Origin: an uncultured Planococcus sp.
GTDB lineage: Bacteria > Bacillota > Bacilli > Bacillales_A > Planococcaceae
Length of the DNA stretch: 64,000 nucleotides
Assembly (NCBI GenBank): GCA_947502505.1
Contig: CANNAE010000010.1
Span: 1 to 64,000, forward strand
Direction: 5' to 3'
A program made the translations under genes and the position numbers. Shown piece after piece: positions 59,495-64,000 of the stretch (the stretch's first letter is position 1; each line of letters starts with the position of its first letter). The notes under the pieces were generated by a model, which was given only the letters and a program-made list of their open reading frames with translations, ran no database searches and was not told where the DNA came from.

Positions 59495-60288
59495 TGGAGA
59501 AAATGATTTTCGGGCGCTTTATTCCAGGAGATTCACTCGTCCACCGGTTGGACCCAAGAGCCAAGATCCTATTCGTCTTCTTGTTTATCGCGATCGTATT
59601 TATCGCAAATAATGCCATTACGTACGGGATTTTGCTTGGTTTCACCTTGTTATCGGTATTTCTATCGAAAATCCGGCTGTATTTCCTGATCAACGGCTTA
59701 AAACCCGTCTTCATCTTAATGGCCTTTACGTTTTTCCTGCATTTATTCTTTACCGAAGGCGGGGCATTGCTCTTTAGTATTGGATTTGTAGACATCTATG
59801 AGGAAGGCTTGCGCCAAGGGGTCTTCATTTCGATTCGCTTTCTGGTCCTGGTGTTCATGACGAGCATACTCACTTTGACCACTTCCCCGATTTCGATTAC
59901 GGATGGCATCGAAGTGCTGCTTGGGCCATTCAAGCGGGTCAAACTGCCGGTCCACGAATTGGCGTTGATGATGTCTATTTCACTGAGATTCATCCCGACC
60001 TTGATGGATGAAACTGGAAAGATCCTGAAAGCGCAAATGGCACGCGGATCGGATATCGGTTCCGGCCCCATTAAAGAACGCATTAAAGCGGTAGTGCCGC
60101 TATTGATCCCGTTATTTGTCAGTGCCTTCAAGCGGGCGGAAGATCTAGCGACCGCCATGGAAGTGAGAGGCTACCGTGGGGGAGAAGGGCGCACACGCTA
60201 CCGTCAGCTCAACTGGCGTTTCACCGATACGCTCAGTTTGGCGTTGCTCATCGGATTTGCCGGATTGCTCTGGTATTACCGCACATGA
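59491..60288 (+). CDS. ecfT: ECF transporter transmembrane component T
   Basis: Membrane scaffold of 265 aa with five to six hydrophobic segments. Two ARG-type coupling motifs, KAQMARGSD (near 187) and AMEVRGYRGGEGR (near 223), insert into the ATPases. The N-terminal SLVHRLDPRAKI is typical. Start ATG at 59491; ATG 59494 is equally possible. truA follows. Confidence 0.96.
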   Translation: MMEKMIFGRFIPGDSLVHRLDPRAKILFVFLFIAIVFIANNAITYGILLGFTLLSVFLSKIRLYFLINGLKPVFILMAFTFFLHLFFTEGGALLFSIGFVDIYEEGLRQGVFISIRFLVLVFMTSILTLTTSPISITDGIEVLLGPFKRVKLPVHELALMMSISLRFIPTLMDETGKILKAQMARGSDIGSGPIKERIKAVVPLLIPLFVSAFKRAEDLATAMEVRGYRGGEGRTRYRQLNWRFTDTLSLALLIGFAGLLWYYRT

Positions 60289-60304
60289 TATAAAGAGGGC
60301 GATT

Positions 60305-60330
60305 CATCTAGGCGCATAAAGCGCCGGATG
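60305..60330 (+). other. hairpin in the ecfT-truA spacer
   Basis: CATC with GGCGC pairs with GCGCC and GATG around an ATAAA loop. No T run follows. Function unknown; possibly mRNA stability. Confidence 0.45.
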
Positions 60331-60378
60331 GTGTGAAGCCTTGAATTGCAGGCTGTATGCCTGAGAAGGAGAGACCCC

Positions 60379-61116
60379 ATGAAACGAATGAAAGCGACAA
60401 TTGCTTATGATGGGAGCGGATTCGCCGGCTACCAGATCCAGCTGAAAACCCGCACCGTCCAACTGGAGCTATTGCGCGCATTAAAAGAATTGCATAAAGG
60501 CGAAGCTGTGGAAGTGGTCGCGAGCGGCCGGACGGATTCGGGTGTGCATGCCACTGGGCAAGTCGTCCATTTCGATACGCCATTTACCATGCCGACAGAG
60601 TCTTGGGTGCGTGCAATCAATGTCCGCCTGCCGCAAGACATTCAGGTTTATCATGTCGAAGAAGCGGATCCGGAATTCCATGCCCGCTACCATGCTAAAG
60701 GGAAAATTTACCGCTACAAATGGAACCGCAGCAAACTCATCAATCCGTTCAGCCGAAATCATCTCGTCCATGTGCCACAGAAGATTGACGTGGCACGCAT
60801 GGAAAAAGCGGCGCAAGCGTTTGTCGGCACACACGATTTTTCAAGCTTTTGCGCAGCGAATACCAATGTGGTCGACAAAGTGAGAACGATCTGGCGGATC
60901 GATTTCGAAGAGCACGGCGAGGAATTGCATATGGTCATCGAAGGATCCGGGTTCCTCTATAATATGGTGCGCATCATTGCAGGCACTTTGCTGGAAGTCG
61001 GACTGAATAGAAGAGAACCGGAAGAGCTGGCCGCAATCATCGCTGCCTGTGACCGCGACGCTGCCGGCAAAACCGCCGCAGCGCACGGTTTGTACCTGGA
61101 AAAAGTGCATTACTGA
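60379..61116 (+). CDS. truA: tRNA pseudouridine synthase A
   Basis: 245 aa, modifying U38-U40 in tRNA anticodon arms. The catalytic aspartate lies in ASGRTDSGVHATGQ. GKIYRYKW and EGSGFLYNMVRIIAGTL are conserved. The ATG at 60379 follows AAGGAGAG by eight bases; an upstream in-frame start is not supported. It ends the ecf-truA string. Confidence 0.97.
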   Translation: MKRMKATIAYDGSGFAGYQIQLKTRTVQLELLRALKELHKGEAVEVVASGRTDSGVHATGQVVHFDTPFTMPTESWVRAINVRLPQDIQVYHVEEADPEFHARYHAKGKIYRYKWNRSKLINPFSRNHLVHVPQKIDVARMEKAAQAFVGTHDFSSFCAANTNVVDKVRTIWRIDFEEHGEELHMVIEGSGFLYNMVRIIAGTLLEVGLNRREPEELAAIIAACDRDAAGKTAAAHGLYLEKVHY

Positions 61117-61154
61117 AGGTGAAGCAACTTTTCCTGGTGTTTTTCTAAATATCC

Positions 61155-61183
61155 TTGACTTAAAACGCAATCCGTTATATGAT
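61155..61183 (+). promoter_or_regulatory. promoter of rplM-rpsI
   Basis: TTGACT (61155-61160), 17-base spacer, TATGAT (61178-61183). Confidence 0.88.
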
Positions 61184-61192
61184 GATGTATGG

Positions 61193-61262
61193 TATTTTCA
61201 TTACCCCCACGATATGCCCCGGAAGGTTATTTGTGTTAAGGGATAAGGAAAACACGGAACAA
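61193..61262 (+). promoter_or_regulatory. L13 leader
   Basis: The 5' leader of rplM matches in position and composition the known Bacilli L13 leader RNA. It has a pyrimidine-rich CCCCCACG, CCCCGGAAGG and a downstream GTGTT/AACAC pair. Binding by L13 is family knowledge; boundaries are approximate. Confidence 0.6.
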
Positions 61263-61332
61263 CGGAACCAACATGGAACACTTGGAACTGAATTCTAAAA
61301 AAATGAGACGATTCATTAGGAGGACAATATAC

Positions 61333-61770
61333 ATGCGTACAACATTCATGGCTAAAGGTCACGAAGTCGAGCGTAAATGGTTGGTTGTCGATGCAGAAGG
61401 GCAAACTCTTGGACGTTTGGCTTCTGAAGTCGCTTCAATCTTGCGCGGGAAATACAAACCAACATTCACACCGAACGTCGACACTGGCGATCACGTCATC
61501 ATCATCAATGCTGACAAAATCCACTTGACTGGTAAAAAACTTACCGACAAAATCTACTACCGCCACACGCAATACACAGGCGGACTTAAGCAGCGCACTG
61601 CTCTTGAAATGCGCACGAAATACCCTACAAAAATGCTTGAACTAGCGATCAAAGGCATGCTTCCAAAGAACTCTTTGGGCCGCCAAACATTCAAGAAATT
61701 GCATGTATACGCTGGACCAGAGCACAACCACCAAGCACAACAGCCTGAAGCTTACACGCTTCGCGGATAA
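61333..61770 (+). CDS. rplM: 50S ribosomal protein L13
   Basis: 145 aa, exact family length, starting [16 protein letters not shown]. The segments [15 protein letters not shown] and [11 protein letters not shown] are typical. The ATG at 61333 follows TAGGAGG; the longer frame reads into the leader. rpsI follows. Confidence 0.98.
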   Translation: MRTTFMAKGHEVERKWLVVDAEGQTLGRLASEVASILRGKYKPTFTPNVDTGDHVIIINADKIHLTGKKLTDKIYYRHTQYTGGLKQRTALEMRTKYPTKMLELAIKGMLPKNSLGRQTFKKLHVYAGPEHNHQAQQPEAYTLRG

Positions 61771-61799
61771 TAATCAGTAAATAAGAGGAGGATACACCT

Positions 61800-62192
61800 T
61801 TGGCACAAGTTCAATATATCGGTACAGGTCGCCGTAAAAACTCAACAGCTCGCGTACGTTTGGTACCAGGAGATGGTACAATCACAATCAACAACCGTGA
61901 CGTATCTGACTACGTTCCATACGAAACGCTTGAGCAAATCATCAAACAACCACTAGTAACTACTGAAACTCTTGGTAGCTATGATGTATTGGTAAACGTA
62001 AGAGGCGGCGGGTTCACTGGACAAGCCGGCGCTATCCGTCACGGAATTGCACGCGCTCTACTTACAGTAGACCCAGAATTCCGCGGAGCACTTAAATCTG
62101 CTGGATTCCTAACACGTGACCCACGTATGAAAGAACGTAAAAAATACGGTCTTAAAGCGGCACGTCGCGCACCTCAGTTCTCAAAACGTTAA
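61800..62192 (+). CDS. rpsI: 30S ribosomal protein S9
   Basis: 130 aa with a TTG start behind [24 protein letters not shown] is near the start. The basic tail ends in QFSKR and reaches the P-site tRNA anticodon. A strong terminator follows. Confidence 0.98.
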   Translation: MAQVQYIGTGRRKNSTARVRLVPGDGTITINNRDVSDYVPYETLEQIIKQPLVTTETLGSYDVLVNVRGGGFTGQAGAIRHGIARALLTVDPEFRGALKSAGFLTRDPRMKERKKYGLKAARRAPQFSKR

Positions 62193-62203
62193 TAGATTTA
62201 TCG

Positions 62204-62235
62204 AAAGCACCAGCATCTTGCTGGTGCTTTTTTTA
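62204..62235 (+). terminator. terminator after rpsI
   Basis: AGCACCAGCA and TGCTGGTGCT form a perfect 10-bp stem with a 3-base loop, followed by a T run. Confidence 0.96.
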
Positions 62236-62322
62236 TTACCGATTTTTATGGATAGGTTTCTCGAGGCGGCCTATGGGAAAGCCCTTTACGTTATAATGAT
62301 GAAAAATAGGCGGAGGTGCAAA

Positions 62323-62667
62323 ATGGATGAATATATTCGGCTGATGAACAAATCCGAAGACTATATCGAGCAAAATCTCAGTGAAAGCATTTCACTGGAT
62401 GATTTAGCACGCAATGCCAATATGTCCAAATACCATTTCCATCGCCTGTTCAGCAAATATAACGAGGAAACCGTCAAACAGTTCATCACACGAATAAAAA
62501 TGGAGCGGTCTGGCATGCTCCTTATCGCCAGGCCCGACCTGAGCATCACCGAGCTCGCTTTCCGCTATGGCTATAACGATGCAAGCACCTATAGCAAAGC
62601 GTTCAAGAAACATATGGGAATGTCTCCATCGGCATTCAGAACAGCAAGAAACGACAAGCCGTCGTAA
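62323..62667 (+). CDS. AraC/XylS-family transcriptional regulator (DNA-binding domain only)
   Basis: 114 aa consisting almost entirely of the AraC double helix-turn-helix. The first motif is SLDDLARNANMSKYHFHRLF, the second ITELAFRYGYNDASTYSKAFKKHMGMSPS. No effector domain is attached. The ATG at 62323 follows GGAGGTG; TATAAT at 62292-62297 is its likely -10. The next gene encodes a GyrI-like ligand-binding protein, so the pair may be a split form of AraC-GyrI fusions such as Rob-type regulators. Confidence 0.93.
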   Translation: MDEYIRLMNKSEDYIEQNLSESISLDDLARNANMSKYHFHRLFSKYNEETVKQFITRIKMERSGMLLIARPDLSITELAFRYGYNDASTYSKAFKKHMGMSPSAFRTARNDKPS

Positions 62668-62705
62668 GCTTTTTTCGCTACACTAGTGTGAAAGGAGATG
62701 ATATC

Positions 62706-63194
62706 GTGGAAAAGCCCATCATTACCGTGGAACAGTATGAAGCGCAAGTCATCTATGTGCGTTTTAGGGGAACGTACGTCCAGTTCAGGAAAAACAGCCG
62801 CAAGATGTTTAATGAACTCCTTGCCTATGCTGAGAAGTACGCATTAATAAAAGAAGGGTTCACGAAAGTCCTGACGATCTACCACGACAATCCCTTTATC
62901 ACCGACGCATCCAAGCTGCGCACGAGCATTGCCATGACTGTGCCTCCCAATACCGTGCTGGCGGAAGAAGGCAAGATCAGTGCGATGAAGATGGAAGGGA
63001 AATATGCCATCCTGCACTATGAACTAAGCCTTGGGGAATACGAACAGGCTTGGCAATACGCTTATTCAGAAGAATTCCTCCAACAAGGCGGTTATACGCT
63101 TAGGGATGCAGTTCCATTTGAATTGTATGTCACCGAGCCGCCGAAAGGATTCAAAGGAACCAGCAAGACCGATATTTACATCCCGGTCGAATAG
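62706..63194 (+). CDS. GyrI-like small-molecule-binding domain protein
   Basis: 162 aa with the layout of the GyrI/AraC effector-binding (SHS2) fold. Family-like parts are VEQYEAQVIYVRFRGTY at the start, LTIYHDNPF in the middle and a C-terminal PFELYVTEPPKG...DIYIPV ending. The GTG at 62706 follows AAGGAG by eight bases. It starts 38 bases after the AraC-type gene and is probably co-transcribed. It likely binds a drug-like or metabolite ligand; the ligand is unknown. Confidence 0.85.
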   Translation: MEKPIITVEQYEAQVIYVRFRGTYVQFRKNSRKMFNELLAYAEKYALIKEGFTKVLTIYHDNPFITDASKLRTSIAMTVPPNTVLAEEGKISAMKMEGKYAILHYELSLGEYEQAWQYAYSEEFLQQGGYTLRDAVPFELYVTEPPKGFKGTSKTDIYIPVE

Positions 63195-63269
63195 GCAGCT
63201 ATATGGAGCAGGGAGCGGCAATCTTGGATTTGCATATGTGCAGTTTCAGCCGTCCGTTCATGTTGCAAC

Positions 63270-63303
63270 AGCACTTTCCTGCTTTTAGGAAGGTGCTTTT
63301 TTA
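63270..63303 (+). terminator. terminator after the GyrI-like gene
   Basis: AGCACTTTCCT and AGGAAGGTGCT pair over 11 positions (one G-U), followed by a T run. Confidence 0.93.
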
Positions 63304-63346
63304 GTTAGTGGCGAATTTTATAGCAAAGCGAAAGGGAGTGGAAGGA

Positions 63347-63787
63347 ATGAACCGAATCAATTTAATTTGTCTAGGCGTACAGGATATGAAAACATCCGTG
63401 AAGTTCTACCGGGATGAACTGGGGTTCCAGACGGATGAAACCAGCGATCAGCCAGATATCATTTTCTTCAATACTGCAGGCACGAAATTGGAGTTGTATC
63501 CTTTAAAGGAGTTGGCGAAAGACATTGATGCAGAACATCCACCGGTAAAAAGCGGATTTTCCGGCATTACGCTTGCTTATAATGCCAAATCCCGCGAAGA
63601 AGTGGACCAAGTGATGGAATTGGCCAGAAAAGCGGGGGCAAAAATCGTAAAAGAGCCAGTTGACGTCTTTTGGGGAGGCTATTCCGGTTATTTTCAAGAC
63701 CCTGACGGCTATCACTGGGAAGTGGCATACGGAGCGGATTTCAAGTTCGATTCCGAGGAGATGCTGGACTTCGGGCCGAGACAGTAA
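63347..63787 (+). CDS. VOC-family (glyoxalase/dioxygenase superfamily) protein
   Basis: 146 aa with two beta-alpha-beta-beta-beta modules. It begins NRINLICLGVQDMKTSVKFYRDELGF and ends with the typical FQDPDGYHWEVA. The metal-ligand glutamates (LELYPL, HWEVA) are visible, but the usual N-terminal His is replaced in ICLGV, so glyoxalase I activity is doubtful. The ATG at 63347 follows AAGGGAG. Function beyond the superfamily is unknown. Confidence 0.88.
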   Translation: MNRINLICLGVQDMKTSVKFYRDELGFQTDETSDQPDIIFFNTAGTKLELYPLKELAKDIDAEHPPVKSGFSGITLAYNAKSREEVDQVMELARKAGAKIVKEPVDVFWGGYSGYFQDPDGYHWEVAYGADFKFDSEEMLDFGPRQ

Positions 63788-63887
63788 CTGTCCGGAAGGT
63801 ACCAGTGGCGAAAAGCCGGAATGGATTTAAAAACGCTTTCACTATGTTATACTGGACCGTAGCAAAAGTGATAAGGAGTGTAGTGAA

Positions 63888-64000
63888 ATGTTGAGTGAAA
63901 CACAAGTACGAGAAGCAGTCGGAGCTCTAGAAGATCCGTTTTTACATAGAACCCTGTCGGAAACCAACGGCATCTTGTCGGTGAAAATCAAAGAAGAGAA
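63888..64000 (+). CDS. salA: Mrp/NBP35-family ATP-binding protein (SalA), N-terminal fragment
   Basis: The window ends inside this gene. Its first 37 codons (MLSETQVREAVGALEDPFLHRTLSE...) match the N-terminal MIP18/DUF59-type domain of Mrp/ApbC proteins, including B. subtilis SalA, which lies in the same region. Family members carry iron-sulfur clusters or, in SalA, act as a regulator. AAGGAG precedes the ATG, and TATACT at 63848-63853 is a likely -10. The ATPase domain lies beyond the window. Confidence 0.85.
   Translation, partial: MLSETQVREAVGALEDPFLHRTLSETNGILSVKIKEE

Overview
The window is a chromosomal segment of a Gram-positive bacterium of class Bacilli. Nearly every gene lies on the + strand, with AGGAGG-type ribosome binding sites and TTGACA/TATAAT-type promoters. 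The gene order closely follows Bacillus subtilis: rRNA operon end, ctsR-mcsAB-clpC, radA, the gltX-cysES-sigH-nusG block, rpoBC, the str operon, the S10-spc-alpha cluster, ecfA1A2T-truA-rplM-rpsI and then salA/mrp. Protein sequences and the missing neighbours (disA, ybxF, map) suggest a Planococcaceae-like genus such as Planococcus. That family call is inference; no database was consulted.

Layout. 1-480: end of a 5S rRNA gene and a small unknown gene. 480-5160: CtsR-controlled heat-shock operon with a clear CtsR operator. 5170-8970: radA, PIN/TRAM ATPase, ispD-ispF. 9000-15250: gltX, T-box-controlled cysE-cysS, mrnC, rlmB, rae1, sigH. 15250-27100: rpmG-secE-nusG, rplKA, rplJL with an L10 leader, a methyltransferase, rpoB-rpoC. 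27150-31820: rpsL-rpsG-fusA-tuf. 31820-41490: a branched-chain amino acid block, ilvE, T-box, ilvBNC-leuABCD, followed by a YuiF/NhaC-type transporter (to 42921). This block sits between tuf and rpsJ, where B. subtilis has a nearly direct junction. 42950-57480: the S10-spc-alpha ribosomal cluster with secY, adk, infA and rpoA. 57500-61120: an RNA-like element, then the ECF transporter energy module and truA. 61150-62235: rplM-rpsI. 62290-64000: AraC-type regulator, GyrI-like protein, VOC protein and the start of mrp/salA.

The genes combine proteostasis, translation and transcription machinery with amino-acid supply (Cys, Ile/Val/Leu), and several leaders link these by attenuation. The least explained sequences are: the 402-base adk-infA interval, which lacks map and folds on paper into a four-way junction; a perfect 12-base inverted repeat across the -10 region of the rplJ-rplL promoter; a terminator-ended folded element after rplQ; inverted repeats at the promoter and ribosome binding site of the transporter gene; and a small hairpin between a displaced Shine-Dalgarno sequence and the nusG start.
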